Source of the DNA: Elymus sibiricus
Taxonomy: Eukaryota > Streptophyta > Magnoliopsida > Poales > Poaceae
Assembly: GCA_039707655.1 (NCBI GenBank)
Contig: CM077665.1
Span: 293,140,205 to 293,204,204 of the forward strand
Length of the DNA: 64,000 nt
Direction of reading: 5' to 3'
Below, piece after piece: positions 20,701 to 31,660 of this stretch (position 1 is its first letter; each line of letters opens with the position of its first letter). The position numbers and the translations under genes were made by a program. Below the pieces are notes generated by a model. That model ran no database searches. It was not told the origin of the DNA and saw only the letters and a list, made by a program, of their open reading frames with translations.

Positions 20701-22019
20701 GAAATTATTTTTTGTGTTTTAAAACAATTCTCTCAATCCACAAAGAAGTACAGTTATTATTTGGGAGCAATTCTATTTCAAAAAATTAAATTAAAAAATT
20801 CAAATTATAAAAACATAGAAAGTTCACGTACTACATGGTGCATGTTTAATGTGAGAAAGATGAATAAAAAGGCAAGGTCCAATTATTTTGTTGCTATAAG
20901 TTCAAGTCCTCGGTCGGAGAAAGTTAGAAAAATATTGTGAGAGAGGTTTGTACAAAAAAGAATATCATTTGTGTAACACCGACGAATGGGTGAGAAATTA
21001 CAAACGAAAAATACGCGAAAGAAGTTCAACGTAGAAAACAGTAGGAAGTTCAACTACTACACTGAATGAATTTCAGATGAAAATCTTTTAAACCATCGCG
21101 AGTATGAAAAAAATGATCAAGACGGAAAAGTTGCGTCTTTACAACAGCTTTCCATCGGTATATCACTTGCTCAATTCCGGTGAGTGGATGGAGAGCTACG
21201 AGCAAAAAACAGTACGTGAAGAAACAAAGTGAAGTTCACGTAGACATGCTGATGAAGTTCAAGTTCTTCACGCGGTGCATTTTCCAAGACTCCGTTTCGC
21301 GATAAAAGGCACAACGCATGATCTTGCTGTTTTCAAAATTGCTTCAAAATGGCTAGGAATCAGAGAAAACCATCTACATGAAAAAGTTTCGCATTTGTCG
21401 TAGCTTTTCAACGGTATATTATTTGCGCCATTCCGATAAATTTTGTAGAAACTACGGCAAAAAATGTTTTTCGCCATATTCAAAATTGACTTAAAACCGT
21501 AAAGAATTGGAAAAAACAATCTACATAAAAAGGTTCCGCATTTCTTCAAGCTTTCCAACGCCATATCATTTTCTGCATTCCGATAAACCGTTGAGAAAAT
21601 AACGCGAAAATACGAAGTCGGTGGGACTTCGGCCATTTTCAAAATTACGTTTAAATAGTTTAAAATTGGAAAAAAACTTTCTATACGAAAAAGAAGCGGA
21701 TTTGCAGCAGCTATCCAACGCCATCTCATTTGCCTTATTCCGATAAACGATTTAGAAATAGACTCGAAAATACGATTTACGTTTTTTTGTATGAAGAAAA
21801 ACGGTTTTCAAAACTGCCCTTAAACCGTGTACATTTTGCCAAAAATTCAACCTAGACTGTTATACTGGTGTCCATAGCTTTGCAACGGTATATCGCAAGC
21901 CCCATTTGGACACTTTTTAGCGGAAGTTCAACCTAGCACTCGGGGAAGTTCAAGTGCTACTGCTGCGGCAGGTTATGTAGTTATCAGAATATTATTCTCA
22001 TCCCATGATCAGAATAGTG
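17771..22019 (+). mobile_element. Element A: best-preserved hairpin-ended element, 4.25 kb
   Basis: The left end CACTATTCTGATC plus ATAGGATCAGAATAATATT and the right end (complement CACTATTCTGATCATGGGA, then GAGAATAATATT) are matching inverted repeats of about 35 bp, each foldable on itself. Inside are CTATATAAGG at 17818-17827 (TATA-like), a C-rich leader (17850-18700), a mixed stretch, AT-rich GAAGTTC DNA (19270-21110) and the 3' module (21146-21915). No recognisable gene. It is flanked on both sides by TA tracts. Confidence 0.65.
21146..21915 (+). repeat. 3' repeat module of element A
   Basis: Anchors occur at 21146, 21402, 21549, 21709 and 21876, spaced 256, 147, 160 and 167 bp, almost the same spacings as in B. 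Units 1-4 are nearly identical to B 10430-11090, whereas the final unit differs from that of B. Confidence 0.85.
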
Positions 22020-22021
22020 TT

Positions 22022-22069
<48 letters not shown>

Positions 22070-22080
22070 TATACACACAC
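22020..22080. repeat. (TA)n(CA)n microsatellite at the A right end
   Basis: TTATG followed by about 18 TA units, ACATATATA and an ACACAC tail directly follow the A terminus. Confidence 0.95.
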
Positions 22081-22106
22081 AGACACACATAAATAATTTG
22101 CTACCC

Positions 22107-22440
22107 ATGGTGGTAGCTACACATGGCCTGAATTTTTATCTCTAATTATTTTGGAATACGAAAATAACTCTATAATGAAATATCATGACTTTGGACCAGC
22201 CACGAAGCAAAAAGGCACTTGTGCCAAAAAGGCAAGCGGAAAAATTGAGAGAAGTGAGAAAAGGCCCTCGCTACACAATGAAAAGGCACTTGTGTCAAAA
22301 AGGTAATAAAAAAGACAACGAGAAGTGAGAAAAAGTCCTTCCTATACAACAAAAGTATACTTGTGCCAATGCCATAAGAAACCCAACACCTCATATATAA
22401 AAGAAGGCACGTATGCCAAAGAGTGTGTAGCTACCATCAT
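22107..22440. mobile_element. Small inverted-repeat (MITE-like) element
   Basis: ATGGTGGTAGCTACAC (22107-22122) and GTGTAGCTACCATCAT (22425-22440) are inverted repeats matching at 15 of 16 positions. The interior carries three degenerate copies of a roughly 70-bp unit containing AAGGCACTTGTGCC and GAGAAGTGAGAAAA. TA-rich tracts flank both sides. No coding capacity. The family is not recognised. Confidence 0.55.
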
Positions 22441-22480
22441 GCATAGAAAATCGCCTCTCTCTCTATATATATACATCCGA

Positions 22481-22520
22481 GCTATTCTGTTACGCGTAAC
22501 AGAATATTATTCTGTTACTC
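22481..22520 (+). repeat. Left hairpin terminus of element E
   Basis: TATTCTGTTAC pairs with GTAACAGAATA around a CG-containing centre, and a third TATTCTGTTAC follows. It lies six bases or so after a CT/TA microsatellite (22454-22474). Confidence 0.65.
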
Positions 22521-23496
22521 AACTTGAACTGACCAGTTTAGGCCACCGAACTGACGGGTAGACAAAGGCGAACTTCCTACCCTGTGTCTTCAATGGCGTA
22601 ACCATGGCGTTCATCGGCGAGCTTCTGGCAGTTCCCCGACGCTCTCCTGCCAGTCGTTTGTTATCAGATGAGTTGCGGTAGCGATTCCGCACACGCGCGC
22701 TTTGCTGGTCTGTTCTTCGAGCTCGGCTATTCTTCGTTGATGTTGTAAGCTGCCATGGCTGAGTTATTCTTAAATCTTGTGTTGGCGTGGTGTACGTATC
22801 GCACGAATTATGTTTCGAATGTGCTTTTATGGGTTATTAGGGTCTTCAATCGATTGCTGTGTGTTAGTTTTTGATATTTTTTGGTGCAAATTTTTCGACA
22901 GCGGTCGTGTGGCTCTTGCGCGTCGGCCATGTCCGCCTCCTTTGCGTGTTCTTGCGGGTTGTGCCTTCTTTTTTGATTTAGTATTTACAGTAGTGATGTG
23001 AGGCGCGTACGATGAATTGTAGGTCATCAATTTTGCTCCTGGAGTTGCTTGTAATCCGTCTTTGGATTTTTGAATCCGATTTCTCTGTTTTGCTTGCGGG
23101 CAGAGCCGACTTGTGTGAAATAGGTTCTCTTTGACTGCTTTTGTTGATTCGGTTGTTGTTTAGTGTGTTTGTTTGGAGTGACAGATTTCTGTAATTTTGG
23201 TCAATCACTGGAATTAATTTTGGTGTATGGTTTTCTGTTGTCGTTGGACGTTGACCGGGTACGCTAACTCTAGTTGAACTGCCCAATAGCTGCTGTGTGT
23301 TTTCAAATTTTACCTTTGCCTATCCACCTATGAATTTAATATTTTTATATGTACTGGCAGTCATCCTGGCTATAAATTATGTCCATCTATGTTGGTGGGT
23401 GGCTCAGACTTCTTTTTCCTCTTCTTCATCGCTCCAAATCTCAGATCTAGGCTCGGCTCCTTTCTGTTTGTTCTTGCTTTTTTGCCTGTGGTTTCC

Positions 23497-24138
23497 ATGG
23501 AGGATTGTCCGTGCGGGTGCATGTCATGGATGGTGCCCACAGCAGACGTTTGTGTGTATGAAGCTGGTTTGGAGCTCACCCAGAGTCAGCGCCGTGGGCA
23601 ACTCTCGGCGCTGCTGGACAACAGTGGGTTTCGGGCGCCGTATGTTTGCCGCCTGACTGCTGAAGACCTGGAGGAGACCTGGGAATGTGTTTCGGTTTTA
23701 CCTGTTGTGCTCTACTTTTTGTTGGATTCGTTTGAGATCAATAGACCGTATCTATATTTTCTTCAGTTTCTTCAGCAATTAACAACTTTTAGTCCTTTTA
23801 TCTGTTGTACTTGTTTATTTTAAACAGTTGCCAGATGTACATGATATTCAATTTTGTCAGGTGTACTGAATGTTTTTGTCTTCTTGCCCAAATGCAGAAA
23901 ATTCCCTCTAGGATCAGGATTGTTGCTGCTAGTTCTGGTATGGTGATGATGGTGACGACACACAAGAATGGCTATCACCATATGGAAGTTGCCTACCACA
24001 TAGACTCTGATGGTTGCATGAACCTGACTGGTGGGTGGAAGGAGTTTTGTTGAGTCTGGAATTGAGGATGGAGATGTGGTAATGGTGATGTTCTACAGGG
24101 ATAATGGCTCCCTGAAGTTTGGAATTGAAGTACTGTAG
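23497..24138 (+). pseudogene. Small B3-domain-like gene, two exons, frameshifted
   Basis: Exon 1 (23497-23688) encodes 64 residues ending FRAPYVCRLTAEDLEETWEC; exon 2 (from 23898, acceptor AATGCAG) continues KIPSRIRIVAASSGM, then YHIDSDGCMNLTGGWKEF. A T run at 24045-24048 shifts the frame to an immediate TGA (24051-24053). One base over, the next frame reads VESGIEDGDVVMVMFYRD and ends in TAG at 24136-24138. The order (LTaxDL..., K-IP, GGWKEFV, GIEDGDVVMVMF) fits a plant B3 DNA-binding domain, whose strands end with GW..F and GD...F motifs. The splice junction is phase 0 on both sides. It could bind DNA if repaired by sequencing; family placement below B3 is not possible by eye. Confidence 0.5.
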
Positions 24139-25769
24139 GCTTTATTTGTGGCAAATGAAGCCGGTAGTGACGTTACTTCGGTGTTTGATTTTGTTGCATG
24201 TTTTTTAAATAATGTGTATGAGATGGTTGAACTTTTATGTTTTTCTTTGTTGTTTGAATGGTTCCTATATGAATGTATGGGTTTTATTTTAATGCAATGG
24301 TTCATATTATGTCAGTTGCATGGGTTATATTATTTATATACATTATTATTTTATGACCAGCACGTAAGTTGAACTGTTCTACATCCTTTGTTAGTACTGG
24401 TATACATTCATCGAGGTAGTTATAACAGTAAATTATGTGATGTTAATGGATGTAGCACTACTTGTGTGGAGTTTGCTGAACTTATAGTCTGTTAATTATA
24501 GTACTGTTGCACTTTGTCGTTCATGCCCCATTTCCCATTCATTGGTTGCACTATATTTTTTTAGTTCTAGAGAAAAATTAGATGAAAATTATTCTTGGGT
24601 GACTTGTGATAGTTCTAATCATTTTCTCTTTACAAACCATTTTTGATGATGCTGTGCAATCCAATTATTTTAAGACCTTTTTAAATTCTATTAGTTGAAC
24701 TTTATATATTTTAATAGCTGAACTTTTGAATTTTTTACCTATGGTTTTGCCTAGTTATTTTTTCCTATTTGTTTGTATGGCATATGTGATGTTTTTGTTT
24801 TTGCTTTTTTCAAAAAGAAATTGCTTTATTTATTTAGTATATTATTTTAATTGTACAACGGATTTTTATTTTGAACTTTTGTATGCTTTGAATTATAATT
24901 TATTTTCCCCTGTGGTTTATTTTAATTTTTCGACTGTTTGTTTCCTTCGATGGGTTATGTGGGATGAATTTGTTATGTCTTGCTCTATCGTTATTGGGCC
25001 CTCCATCGGAGCCGGCCTTTTTGGCCCAAATAGCACGACCGCGCGGCTGTGCCCTGGTGCCTAGAAGTGCGTGCGCTATCAATTTAGTCCCACCTCGCTA
25101 GTCTAAATAGTTCGTGGTCGGTTTATAAGTGCAACCGATTCTTTGACATTGAATCCCCCTTTATACATACTTGAGCGCTTACACACGGTGCTTGTTCCCT
25201 CTCCCACGACTTGTGGACCCGTAACGGCTGGCCCGCATCAGTATGGCTTGTGCAGGATTCGTTGTGTGCGTGCATGTAATGTCCTACTGACTAGGGTCAG
25301 CCTGTCCTATGGGCGGTAATTTTTTTCCTTGGATGAAGTTATTGACATTGGTTGTGGAATTTCTGGCACTTTTTGTTTGTGTTTTTTGGCACTTTTTCGT
25401 TGTGTTTTTTTCGTCAGTTATTTCCCTTTAATATATTAGGTGAACTATTCGATCCAGCAATATGGACTGATCCTTCTTAGTTTTTTTGATTGCTTTGCTA
25501 ATGAATTTCTTTGCGTACTAAAATCACTATTTTTATTAGTACCGATTGTTCTCCTCATCTCGAACAGGTAGTTATTCAAAATAGGTTGTTGTCCTTTTTT
25601 GTTGTTGTTAATTCCAATGTTCTCATGACACTATTATTTATTTTTGAAACTATAAGATGGGATTTGGGGGGAGGGGTGGTGGTGGTGGATAGGAACCCAG
25701 TATTACACATAGTGACATAGTAGTACAGACATATCTTTTGTGCTTGGACTTTTTTGACACCGGCGTCAG
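24139..25769. other. AT-rich stretch, no supported gene
   Basis: Between 24139 and about 24960 the DNA is T-rich with several TTGAACTT words (near 24228, 24369, 24694 and 24720). From about 24990 to 25330 it is more GC-balanced. The open stretches are translations of T-rich DNA giving hydrophobic low-complexity peptides; I do not call them genes. Confidence 0.4.
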
Positions 25770-26010
25770 CTTGAGATGAAGAACTGCACGATGGGGCATG
25801 TCCGTAACATGACTTGCCCCATTATCTATCTTATTATGGGGGAAAATACCAGCACCGCACGATGGGGCATAGTGGTACTGACACATCTTTCTTATTTGGA
25901 CTGATGGACTTGCCCCCATTATCTATCTTATTAAGGGGGAAAAATACCAGCACTGCACCATGGGGCATAGTGGTACTGACACATCTTTCTTGTTTGGACT
26001 GATGAACATC
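25770..26010 (+). repeat. Tandem repeat of about 98 bp (GATGGGGCATAGTGG)
   Basis: ATGGGGCATAGTGGTACTGA occurs at 25862 and again at 25960, with CCCCATTATCTATCTTATTA between copies and a partial third unit to the left (25790-25840). Short inverted GGGGCA/TGCCCC words lie within each unit. Confidence 0.8.
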
Positions 26011-26160
26011 CACGTTAGAAACAAGCGGTGAAAACACAACCCCATTATCTGTCTTAGGGGTGTGGGTGCGTGGCGGGGGGGGGGATAGAATAACCGCACT
26101 GCGCCTGTCAAACGAGCGCACTGCCGCGTCAGCGCGAGGCCAAGCCGGAGGGTGGGAGGG

Positions 26161-26759
26161 TGTCGGCGTTCTGGATACCAGGGTACCCAGACTTGCATGC
26201 CTGCGGCCCAAGGCGTGGCCCACCTCGATGACCAAGTACGGCCCGGCGCGGCCTCACTCGATACAAGGCCCTCGCGAGACCCCGAGCTCGCGAGGGAAAC
26301 AGCGCCAAGACCCGCGGGGAGATAGGCCTCCCCAGGCCCCCTCCTGAGCGGCGGAGACTTCTATGCAACACACCACCTCAGGAGGCTAAGGGTGAAGCCA
26401 GCCAGGCTAGGCGGGCGCCAGTGCGCCAGAGGGGACAGTTTCCCCTTTGGTGCAAAGGAGGCAGGGGCGCACGCGAGTTCCCAAAGCGCCCCCAAATGTT
26501 TCCACTTCGGTGCAACAAGACCAAGACCCCAAGCCCCGCAGGACGGACGTCATCACCGAGCCCACCACTGCATCACCGTTGATCACTTTGCAGGCGAAGA
26601 CCACCTTTCGTCAGGATAGGGTGTACCTCCTGCCCCCTTTCAAATTTGGCCGGTGTGGGATCCCTTCCCGCCATTGCGATAAGGGAAGAGGACCCGGGCC
26701 GCTATAAATAGAGGCTAGACTGCTCAGTGGAAGGGGGTCGAACAAACACGTCGGCAAGG
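26161..26759 (+). repeat. 5' LTR of the outer element, first part
   Basis: It matches the 3' LTR at 59728 onward; a 14-base segment near 26277 (GACCCCGAGCTCGC) is absent from the 3' copy. It includes a TATA box, TATAAATA at 26703-26710. It ends at CAAGG, the target site of the nested element. Confidence 0.9.
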
Positions 26760-27184
26760 TGATGGTGTCCTGGACTAGGGGTTACTCACCACGTCGTCTC
26801 CCGACCAGTGGGTCGGGCCGAGGACCCCCAGGGTGATTCACTAATGGGCCACTTTGAGCAGCCCATGATGCATACAAGGGAGGTTCCACAAGACTTGGCG
26901 CACAAGACAAGGACTCCTCTAAACCCTAGGCCTACGGTGCATTATATAAACCGAGGCCAGGCTAGTTAATAGACAACCTCAATCTCATATTCATTACAAC
27001 AATCTCATGCTAGATACTTGTACTATGTACTATCCCCATATGAATACAATCAAAAGCAGGACGTAGGGTATTATCTCCTTGAGAGAGCCCGAACCTGGGT
27101 AAAATCCTATGTCTATGTTACCATCGCTCCAAGACGCCTAGCTTAGGACCCCTACTACGAGATATGCCGGATATAGAACCGACA
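26760..27184 (+). repeat. 5' LTR of the 5.6-kb nested element
   Basis: 425 bp with a TATATAAA box at 26943-26950. The PBS (TTGGTGCTTTCATTGAGA) begins at 27185. Confidence 0.95.
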
Positions 27185-29339
27185 TTGGTGCTTTCATTGA
27201 GAGCCTGCTGGGTAGTCGCCGCGGTGCGATGGGAATTCAGATCGGCTCCATCGCGATCTACGCGTCGGAACCGAGCTACATCGTCAACGTCGGCATCTTC
27301 GTCACCGGCTTGACTGGTCACCACGGCTAGGCCGAGGACTGCGCGCCACGTCGGATCATCTAGATCGGACGGGTCTCTTCATCAACATCAAACTCCAATC
27401 TCAACCAAGATCATGGAAGAATCCTCCATGGTGCTTGGGGCCTCAACGTCAACATTACCCTCGCGCGATCATGTAGTTTTTCTGGACAGCGAATTCGTGT
27501 TCGTCGTCCCCGCCTCCTCGAGTGTTGCTTTGACGATTGCTTCAGTGAAATTGTGCGGAATTGAGTCTAGAACAACCCTGCAAAAATTCGTCGCGTTCCG
27601 GTGGAGGAATCTCCGGCGATCTACAATATACCGGAGCCCTGTCAAATCTGGACGTGAATCTAGACGACTTTAGGGCGAGGAGTCCAGCGCCCAACTCGTA
27701 CATACTTTGGAAGATCCAACCGTTGATCGACTGTGGAATTCCATTATCGATCACCCCTCAAATTTTCAACTCGATCCGACCGTCCAAACTCCGGGAAACG
27801 TCCGATGAGTACAACGAATTTTGGATCTATTTTCTGCGCGAATACAAATCCGACCCGAGTTCATCTTTTTCATGAACGAGTTGTCGGACGTCCTTCTTGA
27901 AGGAAAGTTTCTCATCATCTCGGATAGCCGACCAAGAGTTCAGCATAGCAAGGGCCGAATAATCATCAAGAGAACCTCGTCATCCACGGGTCGTATGGGT
28001 CGAGCGCTCCGTTGCTTCATCAAGTCAGCATTGACCGCGTCACAAATTCCGACTTGCGTCGGCATCGCCGCACCGTCGCTTGTTCAAACCGACGTCCATC
28101 ACGCCGACCTGCTTCGACACGTCGGCTCGCATGGGGGCTCTAGCGTCACCTTACTGACCTGCTCCGTCACCTCGGCTAGACCGGGGGCTTCGCCGTCTCT
28201 TCATCAACCTGCTCCAGGGATTTCGGTGTCACCAGCCGACCAGCTTCGTCATGTTAGCTGGACCGGGGACTTTGCCTCGCCACATCGACCATGCAGCGTC
28301 GCCACTTTGTCAAACGGAGCTCTTTGCTCAGGCACCTCGGCGCCCAGGCCATATTCCTTTACTTATTTGTTTCACTTAAATTAACTAAGTAGAAGAATTT
28401 TTTTAATATATTATTACCTTTAGTTGTTATTACTCTTGGCTTGCACTATGTTGTGTGCACAGGTAATCGACTTCGGCTGTGTCACGTGGTCACCTTGGCG
28501 TGCCTACATCGTCGTCCTGCCTCCATCAATCAAATTGTGTCGTCGACTTGGTTGACTGACGTGAGGGCTTCACCGTCACCCTACCGAACTACTACGTCTC
28601 CTCGGCTGGACCGGGGGTTTCTCCTCGCCCCTTCGGAAGTGTTGTGTTGTCACTTCATCAAACCGAGCTCTTCGTCGGCTACCTCATGACCGGCTTGGGG
28701 CTGGGATCTCGACCCGCTACAAGCTTTGTCCACGTCATCAACACCGAGCACAATGACCAGCTAAGTCGCTTTCATGCTCAACCTATTTTTCAATCTTTAA
28801 TTCCTGTGCGGTTCTACCTAGCATTATACTTGTGTTAAACAAAAAAGTTGTTTGTTAAAAACTTAGCTTGTTAATAGCATTGTTTGTTAAAAACACTTAC
28901 TTTTCCCATGATAACTGGGGGCTTCGTCGTCACGCTGCCGAACTACTCTGTCTCCTCGGCTGGACCGGGGGCTTCGCCTCGCTGCAGCAACTGTGTTGCG
29001 TTGCCACTTCTCGACCCGAGCTCTTCGCTCAACTACCTCGGGCTTGGGGGTTGGGACCTCAGCCAGGCCGAGGACTACGTCTTCATCGCGCCACAACCCT
29101 GGACCACACCGAGCACATTAACCAGCTAAGTCGTTTTCATGCTCAACTCTCTTTGAAAATGTACTTTTCGTTCGGGTCAACCGAACATTATATTTTTTGT
29201 TAAACAAAAAAATGTTTGTTAAAACCTTTGTTTGTTAAAAATTCTTTACCCGAGTTAACTGGGGGCTCTTAAATTTATATGAGCCATTTTTATAATAAAT
29301 GTGTTTTCTTCTTCGTCGTTGCAAAGTCATTTTTTACTA
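27185..29339 (+). other. Internal leader of the 5.6-kb element with diverged long repeats
   Basis: PBS at 27185-27202. No gene recognised. From about 28090 to 29160 a phrase containing TCCTCGGCTGGACCGGGGGCTTCGCC recurs (as CTCGGCTAGACCGGGGGC near 28178, CTCGGCTGGACCGGGGG near 28599 and again near 28957), each within a 350-430 bp unit ending in GACCAGCTAAGTCG-like DNA. The open frames here look incidental. Confidence 0.5.
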
Positions 29340-30870
29340 CTCCTTTTTCCGACACTACTGTGTGGCCAATAGCCGGATAGCCTGGTTTCTTTCTAAAGCC
29401 GCTCGAGTTTAGTTCGCTAAACAGGCCTCGGAGAAACACTCCGCCTTCGGGATATGGAGATTGCAGCCAAAGGCTGACCCGATTGGAGTCTGGAGATCGG
29501 ATATATCATGTTAAAGCACGACCGAAACACAAATTAAATTTTAAACCAATTTCGGATTGGCACAATTTTCTTTTATCTAAACATAAAGTTTTTTCCATAA
29601 TTTTTTGTTTTTTCTGAGCATAACTCTCGCAGTACACTTTTAAAGCATCGTCAATATCAACGGGGGGTTGCGACTAGAGCCGAACCCACCAAAAGCCAAG
29701 GCACTCCGAGGAGTCCTCGGCAAAATGTTCTTGGATATTGCTTTATATGCACCAGTTTCGAATTGTGTCTTCTGTCAATAGTTGGGTTGCCCGGCTCCTG
29801 TGCTTGCCTCCTACGTTTCGCTTTGTTCGGCTAGGAGTGCAAAGGGAGAACCACTGCGATTGTACTTCCGGTTTAACTGGTCAAGTATCTTAGTGGAGAA
29901 AGCCGAAAACTGACTGTCACAATGAGCATAAACTGGTCGGCGATCCGATGACCGTATTAAACAACGGGCCTTTCATAAAATTGTCCGGAGTGTTAACGGC
30001 TTGACCTCGGCTGACGCCGAACACTAACCGGGGGCTAGTAACTGGCCTCCCAAACTTTAAGCTCCCATGACCAAGTGAAAGTTATAAAGCCTAGATATCT
30101 GATTGCCTCGTTTCCGCTAACACACCCACCTCCGGGCACCGAGATGTCGGCTAAGGGTTGTCTTGTTACTACGAAAACACCCTGCGTAGCATCTACAAAG
30201 GGGTAGAAGCCGACGATGGGCCACTCTCAAATGATAAACGGTCACAAAGGAGTCAAAGTAGCATAGAGCATAAAAGCATTTGTATTCAATATACGAGTGC
30301 TGCCTTCCGTAATCATCGTTATAAAGCCATAAATATGCATCAATTTGACTTAAGATTTTGGCCAAGCTGGGTTGCCTGGCTCCTGTGCTTATCCCCTACG
30401 TTCCCGATTGTTCGGCTAGGGGGTAAAGGGAGCACCTCTGCGATTGTTACATCCGGGTCATCCGTGTTAGTACCTCAGACTGGGTGAAGCCGAAAGCTAG
30501 CCATCTTAAGAATATAATTGGTCGACAACGTCGAAAGTGAAAATTTAGGTTCACTAAGGACCACAGAGTTCGGAAACTTTCCTCGAACTAAATCCTCAAT
30601 ATTTTCCTCCCACATTGATCGGAGTTGAGGTTTCACGATCATGGTCAACATGATAGCCTGGGAAAAGGAACTATTTTTCCCAGAATATGTTTCTTACGTT
30701 AAATAGTAATATAACATATCTCTCCGCGTACCTTTGTTTATAAAACCGTATGGCCGGATTGCCTTGTTTGCCGTCAATCTTTGCCCTTATAAAGGCTTTA
30801 TAAAGTAGGACAAACACTCCTCGGCTACTGGCCGAGGAGGTTGAAGCCGATAGTCAGTCAACAAAGTCTT
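29340..30870 (+). repeat. Five diverged copies of a non-coding retroelement block
   Basis: The block opens with a GGTTGCCCGGCTCCTGTG-type phrase at about 29372, 29784, 30097, 30369 and 30754. It continues with CTACGTT...GTTCGGCTAGG, AAAGGGAGNACCNCTGCGATTGT and AAGCCGAAAACTGAC. The minus-strand element has a close match at 50290-50120. Tat-lineage elements are known for tandem arrays in their 3' untranslated region, and this fits that pattern. Confidence 0.65.
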
Positions 30871-31499
30871 GTACAATGCGGATCCGAGCATTAATGATGT
30901 AAAGTACTTTGATACATAGAATCATTACACATAAATTGTGTCAAACGTAACAAAATTTGTGTCAAAAAAATATCAATACTTAATTCGACCACCCATGCCT
31001 AAATTAAGGCTCGGGGGGGGGGGGGGGGGTACTGCATTGCATATTCAATGCAGCAAATCCAAAGTGCAATATGGTTTCCGAGGAGATTCGATCCTTAGGT
31101 TGGTCGGCCGCACCCAACCCGAGTCTCGGAAACTACTGTGTACCACGTTTCCATCCCTAATGTATGCTGCCGAGCAATAATTTGATCCTCAGGCCAATTT
31201 TGCAAATCGACCTAAGTCTCAGGGGCTACTGGGATTAGTGGTTTTATTTTGATTATTACGTTTTCCTTCAGGTGCACCTCGGGTCATAAACCGACACACA
31301 CCTTGAGGGCTACTGTCTATACATCTCGGTAATAAATAAATTGCAGCGATCGGAAATAAATCCCACAAAAAACAGCCCGAGACCGAGGTGGTGCACCACC
31401 TTGGAAGCAGTCCGGCATAAAGCTCAGATGCAAGTGGCTGGCTCCATAGAGGGCATTTCCGGCATTAAGCTCGGATGAACTCCTTCAACTTTTTCAAGA

Positions 31500-31660
31500 C
31501 CGAGGTAATCTATGACACCTCGAATATAGTCCGGCGTTGGAGCTCAGACACAGTCCGGCATTGGAGCTCGGACATAGTTCGGCGTTGGAGCTCGGCTGAA
31601 AAAAGACACCTCGGATGCAGTTCGGCGTTGGAGCTCGGACGCAAGTGGACACCGCCGCAC
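31500..31660 (+). repeat. GTTGGAGCTCGGAC minisatellite
   Basis: Four copies of a unit of about 28-33 bp built on CGGCGTTGGAGCTCGGA (near 31531, 31557, 31579 and 31622) with CAGTCC/TAGTTC spacers, lying upstream of the 3' LTR. Confidence 0.75.

Larger units (their letters stand above)
22481..26160 (+). mobile_element. Element E: hairpin-ended element carrying a B3-like gene, truncated
   Basis: The left end at 22481-22520, after a CT/TA tract, reads GCTATTCTGTTACGCGTAAC and then AGAATATTATTCTGTTAC. It has the same hairpin grammar as the other ends but with GTTAC replacing GATC. A leader, a B3-like gene (23497-24138) and AT-rich DNA with TTGAACTT words follow. No right terminus is seen before the retrotransposon insertion at 26161, so the extent to 26160 is an assumption. 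Confidence 0.35.

Noticed and set aside
9000..22000. CRISPR-like regularly spaced repeats
   Set aside because: Eukaryotic DNA; units are contiguous diverged repeats with no unique spacers or cas genes.
7442..22019. Helitron interpretation of A and B
   Set aside because: Both ends carry matching inverted repeats and hairpins; I see no TC...CTRR ends or RepHel coding region.
17771..22019. Classical CACTA transposon, because the ends begin CACTA
   Set aside because: No TnpA/TnpD-like coding or 3-bp target duplication can be shown, and D carries a FAR1/Mutator-type protein. It remains possible but unsupported.
24726..25064. Membrane-protein-like open frame
   Set aside because: Translation of T-rich DNA gives hydrophobic residues; no start context or homology signal.
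31013..31029. Run of 17 G as a special regulatory signal
   Set aside because: A single homopolymer in decayed retroelement DNA, prone to slippage and sequencing error.
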